Positions 7,528 through 15,211 of a stretch of 32,567 bases of DNA are shown here, piece after piece. Each line of letters begins with the position of its first letter. Position 1 is the stretch's first letter. Source of the stretch: Flavonifractor sp. An306 (GTDB taxonomy: Bacteria > Bacillota > Clostridia > Oscillospirales > Oscillospiraceae). Below the pieces are notes generated by a model. It did not search any database and was not told the origin of the DNA. It saw only the letters and a program-made list of their open reading frames with translations. The DNA is taken from positions 1 through 32,567 of the forward strand of contig NZ_NFIQ01000044.1 in assembly GCF_002159455.1 (NCBI RefSeq), given 5' to 3'. The translations under genes and the position numbers were made by a program.

Positions 7528-7563
7528 GAGAGCGTCCCAATGTAAGCAACTATACGGTAAAAT

Positions 7564-7597
7564 CAAGAGGCAGCCTGAAACATCAGGCTGCCTCTTG
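7564..7597. terminator. Perfect 15-bp hairpin closing the recombinase operon
   Basis: Arms 7564-7578 and 7583-7597 pair perfectly (AGGCAGCCTGA against TCAGGCTGCCT in the core) around an AACA loop. The plus-strand side has only ACTTAG after it, while the minus-strand side reads into ATTTTACC, so termination may be better leftward. Its place just after the last recombinase gene fits an operon-end terminator. Confidence 0.6.
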
Positions 7598-7908
7598 ACT
7601 TAGTTCGTCATTATCACGAAAATTATGCCTATACACATTTCGAAGGGAAATTTCCAGCATATATCACAATGGATTCCCACATTTTTTGTGCAAAATACAT
7701 ACGTTTTATGTTTTGTTTGACACATTGGAGTACCCTTTTTCTACTGAATAAGTGTCCTGCACCGATTTGGGGCGAGTCGTCTTTTTTGGAGTTCTAAAAA
7801 ATTTTCCATATTTTTCTGATGGAAAAGTGGTGTATATGTCTTAAAATAGAGGAATATGACGATAAAAAATTGCACAACTGATTTTTTATATTTAGCTTGA
7901 CACATTAG
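7598..7908. other. AT-rich non-coding end region of the element
   Basis: There is no gene in this stretch of about 310 bases. It is markedly AT-rich between two GC-rich regions. It contains the two TTGACACATT repeats and a TTTTCCAT/ATGGAAAA stem (7802-7809 and 7819-7826). It stops abruptly where the spoVT-like coding remnant begins. The position fits an element end holding attachment or binding sites. Confidence 0.45.
7717..7906 (+). repeat. Direct repeat pair TTGACACATT, 180 bp apart
   Basis: TTGACACATT occurs at 7717-7726 (followed by GG) and again at 7897-7906 (followed by AGG). The second copy abuts the spoVT-like fragment. The pair could be recombinase-binding or junction sites. Each contains TTGACA, so chance -35-like matches are an alternative. 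Confidence 0.4.
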
Positions 7909-8061
7909 GACGATCTGGGTCGGGTGGTCATCCCAAAGGAAATTCGCCGGACCATGCGTATCCGGGAGGGCGACCCGTCACAGAACACATTGGAACAGTG
8001 GGAGCGGTACTGCACCGGTATGCTGCGCCTGGCCAGCCGGGGCGGCTGGGGAAAGGCATGA
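7909..8061 (+). pseudogene. Headless SpoVT/AbrB-type regulator fragment
   Basis: The frame reads DDLGRVVIPKEIRRTMRIR then EGDP, the conserved swapped-hairpin DNA-binding core of SpoVT and related AbrB-family transition-state regulators. A TAG stop lies directly upstream in frame (7906-7908) and the usual N-terminal residues and start are missing. After EGDP the frame no longer resembles the family: the expected LEIF continuation is replaced by SQNTLEQWERYC and onwards to a TGA at 8059. The piece was therefore cut on both sides, either by element insertion or by an older rearrangement. The source of the last 29 codons is unknown. It suggests a spore-forming host or donor. Confidence 0.7.
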
Positions 8062-8106
8062 GAAAAAGGGAATGCGGATTGTTTGCTTTTCTTTTTAGAA
8101 GGCCTG

Positions 8107-8115
8107 TGATATAAT
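8107..8115 (+). promoter_or_regulatory. Extended -10 promoter of the polysaccharide locus
   Basis: TGATATAAT has a perfect TATAAT (8110-8115) with TG one base upstream. The -35 region is weak (TTTTCT at the 17-base distance), which the extended -10 can compensate. It lies 57 bases ahead of the first glycosyltransferase gene. Confidence 0.6.
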
Positions 8116-8171
8116 CAAAAATTGACAGAATTCCTGACAATCCTGCCGATTGTGACATAAAGGAGTAGAGC

Positions 8172-9305
8172 ATGTCCAAAGTTCTTTTCACTGCATCCAC
8201 CTACTCCCACATTGTGAATTTCCACCGGCCCTATCTGGCGGCCTTCCGGCAGCTGGGCTGGACGGTGGAGGTGGCATGCGGCGGTACGCCTATGGAGATC
8301 CCGGAGGCCCATCGGGTGGTATACATACCTTTTGAGAAAGAGATGCTGTCTCCCCGTAATATGACGGCCTGGCGGCAGCTGCGGCGGCTCATGAAGGAAG
8401 AACGGTATGATCTGGTGAGCTGCCACACGTCCCTGGCCTCCTTTTTCACCAGAATGGCGGTACGGGGGCTCCGAAACCGGCCCAAGGTGGCCTGTGTTGC
8501 CCACGGCTATTTATTTGGAGAGGATACCTCCGCTGTGAAAGGAATGCTCCTGAAAGGGGCGGAGCGCCTGGCGGCTCCGGTCACCGACCTGCTGATGACC
8601 ATGAACCACTGGGATACCCAATATGCCGAGGCCCATCAGCTGGGCAAACAAATTGTGGAGGTACCGGGCATCGGACTGGACACCGGCCGCCTGCGGCCGG
8701 TGAGCGGCGAGGAGCGGGCGGCCCTGCGGTCAGAGTGGGGTGTCGGGGAAAGCGACGTTCTGCTTCTGTACGCCGCGGAGTTTTCCGGCCGGAAGAGCCA
8801 GCAGGTGCTCATACGGGCGGTTGCCCGCCTGCCGGAGCGGGTCAAGCTGGCCCTGCCCGGCCAGGGCGCCTTACGGGAGGAATGCATGGCCCTGGCGGCC
8901 CAACTGGGTGTGGAGGAGCGGGTGCTCTTTCCCGGCCAGGTCCAGATGGCCCCATGGTATGGGGCGGCGGATCTGGCGGTGTCAGCCAGTCGCAGCGAGG
9001 GCCTGCCCTTTAATATTATGGAGGCCATGTACTGCGGCCTGCCGGTGGTGGCCAGCCGGGTGAAGGGCCACACCGACCTGCTGGAGGAATCGGGGGCTGG
9101 GCTGCTCTACCCCTACGGGGACTGGGCGGCCTGCGCCGGGTGTATTCAGGAGCTGCTTCAGGACCCGGAGCTGGCGGACCGGATGGGAGAGCGAGGCCGT
9201 CAGGCGGTGGAGGCCTATACCCTGGACCGGGTACAGCCGATGGTGATGGCCCAGTATGGGACGCTGGCGCCGCTGGGTCAGCCTGCCTCCGCGGGATCTG
9301 TGTAA
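8172..9305 (+). CDS. GT4-family glycosyltransferase
   Basis: This 377-residue cytoplasmic GT-B glycosyltransferase should move a sugar from a nucleotide donor onto the lipid-linked polysaccharide intermediate. The N-terminal Rossmann half begins MSKVLFTASTYSHIVNFHRP, as in EpsD-like enzymes, with AHGYLFGED near residue 113. The C-terminal half has FSGRKSQQVLI near 205 and the donor-site motif SEGLPFNIMEAMYCGLPVVA near 275-294, with the E-x7-E pair of GT4 enzymes. AAAGGAG sets the start. It is GC-rich like the next two genes and unlike the cassette that follows. The sugar and linkage cannot be told from sequence. Confidence 0.88.
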   Translation: MSKVLFTASTYSHIVNFHRPYLAAFRQLGWTVEVACGGTPMEIPEAHRVVYIPFEKEMLSPRNMTAWRQLRRLMKEERYDLVSCHTSLASFFTRMAVRGLRNRPKVACVAHGYLFGEDTSAVKGMLLKGAERLAAPVTDLLMTMNHWDTQYAEAHQLGKQIVEVPGIGLDTGRLRPVSGEERAALRSEWGVGESDVLLLYAAEFSGRKSQQVLIRAVARLPERVKLALPGQGALREECMALAAQLGVEERVLFPGQVQMAPWYGAADLAVSASRSEGLPFNIMEAMYCGLPVVASRVKGHTDLLEESGAGLLYPYGDWAACAGCIQELLQDPELADRMGERGRQAVEAYTLDRVQPMVMAQYGTLAPLGQPASAGSV

Positions 9306-9324
9306 TAGAGGGGAAAGCTTTGAC

Positions 9325-10704
9325 ATGATTAAGGAAAACCAGCGCACTCTGAATTCCATCAATGTGCTGTTGGACGCACTCATCCTTTTTATCGCCATGC
9401 CGGTGGCCTTCTACATCCGGTTTCATATTCTGCATAACGGCATCATCGCGGTGCCGCTGTCCGCCTATATGCTGCTGCTGCTCTTTCTGATCCCCTCTCA
9501 TCTGGTGACCTTTGCCACCATGGGACTGTATGAGTCGTTGCGGAAGCGGACCCTCAGCTGGGAGCTTACCCGGGTGTTCTGGGGATGCCTCATCAACTAC
9601 ATTTTGGCGCTGACGGGATTGTTCCTCTATAAAGGGATACATTTCTCCCGCGGCGTGCTGGCAATTTTCGTATGTCTGTCCTTTTTGGTGATGTGCGCGA
9701 AGCGGGCCTGCCTCCGCTCGGTGCTTCACCACTTCCGGCAGCAGGGCTTTAACCAGAAGCATGTGCTGCTGGTGGGGGACAGCCATATGGCGGTGCGGTA
9801 TGTCCAGGTGATCAACCGGCAGAAGGAGTACGGCTATCTGATCGACGGCTACCTGGCGGAGCATGACTCCATTCCGGGCCTTACCTATTTGGGCAGCGTC
9901 AAGGCGCTGGAAAAGGTGCTGGAGCGCAGACGCCCCGATGAGGTGGTGGTGGCCCTTCCGGCGGAGGAGTTCCGGTTTACCAGAGAAGTGATCGAGGCCT
10001 GTGAAAAGGACGGCATCAAGCTCTCCATGATTCCCTTTTACGCCGAATATATCCCCTCCAATCCCCAGTTTGACAATATCGAGGGGATACCTCTCATGAA
10101 TATCCGGCATATCCCTCTGGACAACTGGATGCATGCCGCCGCCAAACGGACACTTGACATTGTAGGCTCTCTGGCGCTCATCATCTGCACCTCGCCCATT
10201 ATGCTGATTGCGGCCATCGGTGTGCGGTTGTCCTCCCCCGGTCCTGTGATTTTCAAGCAGGAGCGGGTGGGGCGCAACAAGAAGCCCTTCATGATGTACA
10301 AGTTCCGCTCCATGCGGGTGAATGCTGCCCAGGATACCGGCTGGAGCCGGAATACAGATCCCCGTAAGACCAGATTCGGCGCGATCCTGCGGAAGTTTTC
10401 CATTGATGAACTGCCCCAGTTTTTCAACGTCCTCAAGGGAGATATGAGTCTGGTAGGCCCCCGGCCGGAGGTGCCCCACTATGTCCAGCAGTTCAAGGAG
10501 GAGATTCCGCTGTACATGGTCAAGCATCAGGTGCGCCCCGGCATCACCGGCTGGGCCCAGGTCAACGGCCTGCGGGGAGATACCTCCATCGAGGAGCGGA
10601 TCCGGTACGATATCTACTATATCGAGAACTGGAATTTCTTTTTTGACCTGAAGATTTTGTTTATGACGCTGGTCAAAGGTGTGGTCAATCAGGAAAAATT
10701 GTAG
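9325..10704 (+). CDS. Polyprenyl-phosphate sugar-1-phosphate transferase starting the polysaccharide
   Basis: This 459-residue membrane enzyme belongs to the exopolysaccharide polyprenyl glycosylphosphotransferase family (WcaJ/CpsE type). It would place the first sugar phosphate on undecaprenyl phosphate. The N-terminal half has about four to five membrane segments and a Rossmann-like domain (HVLLVGDSHMAV near 147). The catalytic C-terminal domain runs from KRTLDIVGS (about 274) through FKQERVGRNKKPF (about 309) and DELPQFFNVLKGDMSLVGPR (about 361-380). The start at 9325 follows GAGGGGAAA; an in-frame start at 9256 would overlap the previous gene and is less likely. The family usually transfers glucose-1-P or galactose-1-P; the actual substrate is not determined by what can be seen. 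Confidence 0.92.
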   Translation: MIKENQRTLNSINVLLDALILFIAMPVAFYIRFHILHNGIIAVPLSAYMLLLLFLIPSHLVTFATMGLYESLRKRTLSWELTRVFWGCLINYILALTGLFLYKGIHFSRGVLAIFVCLSFLVMCAKRACLRSVLHHFRQQGFNQKHVLLVGDSHMAVRYVQVINRQKEYGYLIDGYLAEHDSIPGLTYLGSVKALEKVLERRRPDEVVVALPAEEFRFTREVIEACEKDGIKLSMIPFYAEYIPSNPQFDNIEGIPLMNIRHIPLDNWMHAAAKRTLDIVGSLALIICTSPIMLIAAIGVRLSSPGPVIFKQERVGRNKKPFMMYKFRSMRVNAAQDTGWSRNTDPRKTRFGAILRKFSIDELPQFFNVLKGDMSLVGPRPEVPHYVQQFKEEIPLYMVKHQVRPGITGWAQVNGLRGDTSIEERIRYDIYYIENWNFFFDLKILFMTLVKGVVNQEKL

Positions 10705-10724
10705 GCCAGAGCCTGGGTGTGAGA

Positions 10725-10753
10725 TAGACAGAAATGGAAAACCGTGGTACAAT
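10725..10753 (+). promoter_or_regulatory. Candidate promoter for the O-antigen ligase-like gene
   Basis: TAGACA (10725-10730), exactly 17 bases and TACAAT (10748-10753) form a sigma-A-like promoter between two genes of the same direction. The transcript would start around 10760, right at the hairpin at 10763. Confidence 0.5.
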
Positions 10754-10762
10754 AACACGATA

Positions 10763-10788
10763 AACCATGGCATGTGTGCCATGCGGTT
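10763..10788 (+). promoter_or_regulatory. 5'-end leader hairpin before the O-antigen ligase-like gene
   Basis: CATGGCA and TGCCATG (10766-10772 and 10777-10783) form a perfect 7-bp stem with a TGTG loop. Outer AAC/GTT bases can lengthen it with a small bulge. Placed at the predicted transcript start and just before GGGAGG, it could stabilise the mRNA or tune translation. Confidence 0.4.
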
Positions 10789-10800
10789 GGGAGGAACAGC

Positions 10801-13173
10801 ATGTCAACCCGTAGAACACATAAACCTGCTTCAGATCTGGCGCAAGCCGGCTGGAACTGGAAAGAGACCGGCCTGATCGCCGGGCTGATTCTGATTTTTT
10901 TCCTGGTCATCTGCCTGAGCAGTGTTTCTACTGCGAAAGGCGTGGCGTTGGTTGCGGCTATCTGCGCAATTGCGGCTTTGGTGTACCGGCATAAGCAGTT
11001 TGCGGCGCGGCTGTCCATACCCTTTTTGGCGCTGAGCCTATGGGTGATCATGAACGGCGTCTCAACCCTGTATGCCGTCTCGGGTAAGTTTGCCCTGCGC
11101 TCCTTTGTGGTGCTTTTAATCTCCTTTTGCTGCGTTATTTTGCTGTTGGCCTTTGCCAAGGGCGAGCATGGTATGTTGGGCCGAAACTTTGCCACTGTTC
11201 TGGAGGGAACTGCAGCTGTCGCGGGCCTGGTGAGCATCGATCTGCTCTCCACTCGCCTGATCAGTACGCCGGTGCTGGGCCTGCTGGGCCTGTTCACTCA
11301 GGATTATGCCTATTTGACGCCAGTGGAAGTGGGCATCCGGATGAACTCCATTTTCACCAATCCCAACGTGTTTGCCGGGTGCATGGGTATCGGCGTGTTT
11401 CTCTCTCTGGGCCTGGCGGGCACCTCCAGGCAGGCAGGTCACCGCAGGTTCCATCTGGTGTGCCTCTATATCAATGCCCTGTCCTTCCTGCTGGCATTCA
11501 GTATGGGCGGCAGCGGTACCATTGCCGTGGGGTTTTTGATCTACCTGCTGCTGGAGCGGAGGCAGTCCAGAGGAAGCGCCCTGGTGCTGATGGTGGAGAC
11601 CCTGATCCTGGTGGGCGCTGGGGGCGTGCTGGTATCCGCCACCTCTCTGGTGGAATGGACTGGATTCCAGCCGGTACCGCTGGTCTGTGTTGTGGTTGGC
11701 GCGGCGCTGCTGTGCGTGGCCGACCAGTTCGTGGGCCAGCGGCTGGGTAAGGCCCTGGAGGGGCGTACCCGTGTGGTGCCCATCCTGATTGGCGCCGTGG
11801 TGGCGCTGTTGGTGGTCTTTGCGGTTGTAGCCATGCAGATGACCGGTCCGGCGTCTCTGAACGCGGGAGAGACCCTGCGCCGGTCGGCCTACCCTGAACC
11901 TGGCTCCTATACCCTGTCTGTTACGGCGGACGGACCGATCAATGTGACTCTGGAGAGCCAGAACAAAGAGGATACCATGATGCATACCAGTACGGTTATC
12001 TATTCCGGCCCCGCCGACGGAGCGGCGGTGGAGGTGCCGGAGGACAGTATTGTGGTGTACGCCAATTTCTCCGCGGATGCTCCGGTGACGCTGGAGCGTG
12101 TGGCTTTAGAGGGAAGCGGCGGTGCTGTCGAGTTCCCCCTGGGCTATCAGCTGCTGCCCGACTTCATCGCCAACCGTATGCAGGGCCTGTGGGCCAACCA
12201 GAACGCCATTCAGCGTGTGGTGTTCTTTGAGGACGGCATGAAGCTGTTCCAGCGCAGCCCTGTGATTGGTCTGGGTATGGGGGCCTATGAAAACGGCATT
12301 GTCAGCGTGCAGTCCTTCTATTATGAGACCAAGTACGCCCACAACCATTATATTGAGTCCCTGGTGGAAACCGGTGTTGTGGGTCTGATCCTCTTCGTGG
12401 GGGTGCTGGTTACCGCGCTGATTGCTGTGATCAAATCCCGCCGCAAGCCGGAGGAGGAATCCAATCCTTTGACTGCCGCACTGGGCGGCGCACTGGTCTT
12501 TATGGCCGGACATGCCGCTGTGGAAGTCGTGTTTTCCTACTATGCCTATCTCCCCCTGGCCTTCGGCGTATTTGGCCTGATTGCCCTGTGCTGCGGCCAG
12601 ACTATGCCTCTGTCCTTTGTGAAGGAGGGTGTGCGGAAGGGCGTGACCTGGGTATTGGCAGTTCTGATACTGGCCTATACTGTGCTGCTGGGCTGTAATG
12701 TCTATGCAAAATCCCTGGTGGAGCGGGAGCAAAGCTTTGCCTCGTTGGAGAGCGCCATTACCCTGGACCGCTTTGAATGGGCGGACTATATGCTGTCCTA
12801 TGTGCTCAGCTACATGCAGATGGAGGCGCCGTCGCAAGAGATCCAGGACAACGCGGCAATCTATGCCTCAAAATTGCAAGAGGTGGATTCCAATACCATT
12901 CCCCTCTATCTGGCCCAGTATTATTTTGAGCAGCAGGACGCTGACCAGGCTTTCGCTATGCTGGATAAGTACACCGATTATGTAGCGGCGGATCCGGATA
13001 CCTGGGAGCAGGCCTTTCATGTCATCATTCAGTATTACCAGGATGATCCGGTGTACCTGGAAGGCGTAACAGCTCTGTATCAAAAAATGTTGGCCTGGAA
13101 TGCGGAGCATATGGGTACGCTGACCCTGTCTGAGAGTACCATGGGTTGGTTGGAGCAGCTTGGGCTTGCGTAA
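10801..13173 (+). CDS. Large O-antigen ligase/Wzy-like membrane protein with C-terminal helical repeat tail
   Basis: This 790-residue multi-pass membrane protein belongs to the O-antigen ligase/polymerase (Wzy_C) superfamily, which moves lipid-linked glycans on the outer face of the membrane. Many hydrophobic segments fill residues 20-350. An outside domain of about 100 mostly beta-like residues follows (about 352-453). The hallmark loop comes next: RSPVIGLGMGAYENG near 484 and YAHNHYIESLVETGVVGL near 511-528. More membrane segments follow to about 636. A 150-residue tail then looks like TPR-type helical repeats. GGGAGGAACAGC sets the start at 10801. The family averages 400-450 residues, so both the inserted domain and the tail are extra. 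It could polymerise repeat units or ligate glycan to the cell wall or a protein; with an ABC exporter in the same locus, ligation is plausible. Confidence 0.8.
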   Translation: MSTRRTHKPASDLAQAGWNWKETGLIAGLILIFFLVICLSSVSTAKGVALVAAICAIAALVYRHKQFAARLSIPFLALSLWVIMNGVSTLYAVSGKFALRSFVVLLISFCCVILLLAFAKGEHGMLGRNFATVLEGTAAVAGLVSIDLLSTRLISTPVLGLLGLFTQDYAYLTPVEVGIRMNSIFTNPNVFAGCMGIGVFLSLGLAGTSRQAGHRRFHLVCLYINALSFLLAFSMGGSGTIAVGFLIYLLLERRQSRGSALVLMVETLILVGAGGVLVSATSLVEWTGFQPVPLVCVVVGAALLCVADQFVGQRLGKALEGRTRVVPILIGAVVALLVVFAVVAMQMTGPASLNAGETLRRSAYPEPGSYTLSVTADGPINVTLESQNKEDTMMHTSTVIYSGPADGAAVEVPEDSIVVYANFSADAPVTLERVALEGSGGAVEFPLGYQLLPDFIANRMQGLWANQNAIQRVVFFEDGMKLFQRSPVIGLGMGAYENGIVSVQSFYYETKYAHNHYIESLVETGVVGLILFVGVLVTALIAVIKSRRKPEEESNPLTAALGGALVFMAGHAAVEVVFSYYAYLPLAFGVFGLIALCCGQTMPLSFVKEGVRKGVTWVLAVLILAYTVLLGCNVYAKSLVEREQSFASLESAITLDRFEWADYMLSYVLSYMQMEAPSQEIQDNAAIYASKLQEVDSNTIPLYLAQYYFEQQDADQAFAMLDKYTDYVAADPDTWEQAFHVIIQYYQDDPVYLEGVTALYQKMLAWNAEHMGTLTLSESTMGWLEQLGLA

Positions 13174-13187
13174 AAGAGAATAAGTTG

Positions 13188-13228
13188 GGGCTACGCCGGT
13201 GCTGCAGTTTGCAGCTCCGGCGTAGCCC
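13188..13228. terminator. Strong hairpin after the O-antigen ligase-like gene
   Basis: GGGCTACGCCGG (13188-13199) pairs with CCGGCGTAGCCC (13217-13228). An inner GCTGC/GCAGC stem extends it to 17 pairs with one T-T mismatch and an AGTTT loop. There is no rightward T-tract, but the leftward side is T-rich. It may act as a terminator, a processing block or a 3'-end stabiliser at the join between the high-GC and lower-GC parts of the locus. Confidence 0.5.
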
Positions 13229-13321
13229 ATGATATGAGTACAAGATAACAAATTTGTAAATATTAAAACCGTAATTGAATAGAGTTAAAGTTAAATGCTT
13301 CCAAATTTAGTTGAGAGAGGA

Positions 13322-13350
13322 TTGAAAACATTTATATTATATGATAAAAT
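13322..13350 (+). promoter_or_regulatory. Candidate promoter of the low-GC polysaccharide cassette
   Basis: TTGAAA (13322-13327), exactly 17 bases and TAAAAT (13345-13350) form a good sigma-A promoter in the AT-rich gap between 13229 and 13444. The rest of this gap shows no gene. The leader would be nearly 90 bases. Confidence 0.55.
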
Positions 13351-13444
13351 AACTCACAATGGGTGGCTTATACAGTTTTGCTATAAAACTTTTAATGGAC
13401 AAAATATATAATCTATTTAAAACTATGCTGGTAGAGGTATCTGT

Positions 13445-14287
13445 ATGGCGGAAATTAAGCTGTTTGTCTGTTGCCACCAGCCTGCCCAAGTACCTGCTCA
13501 CCCGCTACTGGCTCCCATCCAGGTGGGGGCGGCTTTGGCAGACACCCGTTTTTCGGCCTTTCTACACGACGATGTTGGGGACAACATTTCTGAAAAAAAC
13601 CGCAACTACTGTGAACTGACCGCTGAATATTGGGCTTGGAAAAACGTCGATATCGATTACTATGGCTTTTTTCACTATCGGCGCTATCTGTATCCTGATC
13701 TCAGTGCCAGGCGTCCCTACCGTATTGAGCGAGAGCCCTCAATTCCTCTTCTGAACAAGCTGGGCTATCAGGGGTTTTCGGAGTTAATCCAGCAGTATGA
13801 CCTGATCGTTCCCAAAGGGGAGAATATGTATCTTCCTGTACGGGAGCATTATGCGGACGCGCCATTCCACCATCAGAAGGATCTAGAGCTGATAGAGAAG
13901 ATTGTGCGTCAACGACATCCAGATATGATCCCTGCTCTGGAGCGGTATCTGTCAGATACTATCTGCTATTTTGGAAATATTTTTATTATGAAACGGCAGA
14001 TTTTCCACGATTATTGTACTTGGCTGTTTTCGTTGCTGGAGGAGTTTGATTGGTGGGCAGATCTGTCCGGCTATTCACCCCAGGAACGCCGGGTGGATGG
14101 CTACCTGGCCGAGCGCTTGTTGGGAGTCTACCTCACAGCAGAACAGGACGGATTACGTTTTTTGGAATTGCCACGTGTGCATTTTGAACCATCTGTTGCT
14201 CTATGGAGCAAAAAGAAACTGCTGTCTGCTGCCCTGCCGCCGGGTACCCGGCGGCGAGCAATGATAAAAAGTATGAGGAAGCTCTGA
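13445..14287 (+). CDS. DUF4422 glycosyltransferase-like protein
   Basis: This 280-residue protein matches the DUF4422 pattern seen in many capsule and exopolysaccharide loci, where it acts as, or is presumed to be, a GT-A-type glycosyltransferase. Characteristic parts are IKLFVCCHQPAQVP at the start, NYCELTAEYWAWKN followed by DYYGFFHYRRYLYP (about 57-85), and VDGYLAERLLGVYL near 217-230. No membrane segment is seen. Base composition is intermediate between the GC-rich genes before it and the AT-rich genes after it. The ribosome-binding site GTAGAGGT is modest. A perfect 20-bp palindrome lies near its 3' end. Donor and acceptor are unknown. Confidence 0.8.
   Translation: MAEIKLFVCCHQPAQVPAHPLLAPIQVGAALADTRFSAFLHDDVGDNISEKNRNYCELTAEYWAWKNVDIDYYGFFHYRRYLYPDLSARRPYRIEREPSIPLLNKLGYQGFSELIQQYDLIVPKGENMYLPVREHYADAPFHHQKDLELIEKIVRQRHPDMIPALERYLSDTICYFGNIFIMKRQIFHDYCTWLFSLLEEFDWWADLSGYSPQERRVDGYLAERLLGVYLTAEQDGLRFLELPRVHFEPSVALWSKKKLLSAALPPGTRRRAMIKSMRKL
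14236..14255. repeat. Perfect 20-bp palindrome at the end of the DUF4422 gene
   Basis: GCCGCCGGGT (14236-14245) is followed directly by its reverse complement (14246-14255). It codes for part of LPPGTRRR, 32 bases before the stop and about 35 bases before composition falls to low GC. It may be a protein-binding or recombination-prone site, or a coincidence of Pro/Arg codons. Confidence 0.5.
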
Positions 14288-14289
14288 AA

Positions 14290-15210
14290 ATGGACAACAG
14301 GACCGTAAAAATCAGTGTGATTGTACTGACTTATAATCATGAGAAATATATTAGACAGGCACTGGATAGTATTCTGATGCAGGATACAGCTTTTCGATAT
14401 GAAATTTTAATTGGAGACGACGCATCAACCGATCATACTGTAAAAATTATTATTGAATATGCGTCAAAGTATCCAGATATAATAGTTCCTTTTCTAAGAA
14501 AGAAGAATATAGGAGCGACAAAAAATCTTTATGATTTATTAACTAGGGCAAAAGGAGACTATATTGCAAATTTAGAAGGAGATGATTTTTGGACAGATGA
14601 TCAAAAGCTGCAGTTGCAAACGGAGTGGTTAGAAGAGCATCCTGAATATATGGGCTGCTATCATTTGTGTAAAACCATTGATGAAAATGGTTATGAAGTA
14701 AGAACTCCAAAATGGGTTCGTGAAAAAGATTTTTTTAGTCTGAAAGATTTTGGTGGTGTATTTTTGCCAGGACATCCATCAACATGGATTTACCGTAATA
14801 TATATCGAGAGCCTAGGTACGATTACACCGTGATATATAAGGCACACACGTTAATTGCGGATAGAACGATAGCAACAATACTGCTATCACAGGGTAACTT
14901 TGGGTTTATATCTCGTACAATGAGTTGCTATCGGAGCATAATAAAGAAGAATGGACAAAATGTCACATCAAAACTCTTTGTAGAGAACGATGATAGTAAG
15001 TTGATAGAATATCAGCTTACTCTTAAATTAGAGGCCTATGCCCAAAATGAACTAAAAGTGCATGTAGATTTTTCACGGTTTCGGCGGTTGCTTTTTATAA
15101 AATCTATTATCAAACTGCTAATAAAACCTTCTCATAAAAGGTGGCTGTGTGCTAAGGGTATTATTTCTCTTAGATTGCGTGCATTTATGAGTGTAAAAGG
15201 AGATTATTGA
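14290..15210 (+). CDS. GT2-family glycosyltransferase
   Basis: This 306-residue GT-A glycosyltransferase has ISVIVLTYNHEKYIRQALDS at residues 8-27, GDDAS at 42-46 and the nucleotide/metal motif NLEGDDFWT at 94-102. The C-terminal part is basic and probably contacts the membrane. Two bases separate it from the DUF4422 gene. It is a clear paralogue of the C-terminal half of the large protein at 17509: the TYNHE, GDDASTD and IANLEGDD segments are nearly the same and sit at matching spacing. The transferred sugar is unknown. Confidence 0.88.
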   Translation: MDNRTVKISVIVLTYNHEKYIRQALDSILMQDTAFRYEILIGDDASTDHTVKIIIEYASKYPDIIVPFLRKKNIGATKNLYDLLTRAKGDYIANLEGDDFWTDDQKLQLQTEWLEEHPEYMGCYHLCKTIDENGYEVRTPKWVREKDFFSLKDFGGVFLPGHPSTWIYRNIYREPRYDYTVIYKAHTLIADRTIATILLSQGNFGFISRTMSCYRSIIKKNGQNVTSKLFVENDDSKLIEYQLTLKLEAYAQNELKVHVDFSRFRRLLFIKSIIKLLIKPSHKRWLCAKGIISLRLRAFMSVKGDY

Positions 15211-15211
15211 T

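Noticed and set aside
7564-7597. Terminal inverted repeat of an insertion sequence
   Set aside because: The two arms are adjacent with a four-base loop, so this is a hairpin; no transposase gene lies between or beside them.
7717-7745. Promoter built on the TTGACA within the repeat
   Set aside because: At 17 bases the -10 would be TCTACT, a poor match, and no gene follows in the next 400 bases.
9016-10782. 588-codon open frame on the minus strand opposite the sugar transferase gene
   Set aside because: It is antisense to a well-conserved polyprenyl glycosylphosphotransferase, is His/Gln/Pro-rich as GC-rich shadows are, and has no recognisable motif.
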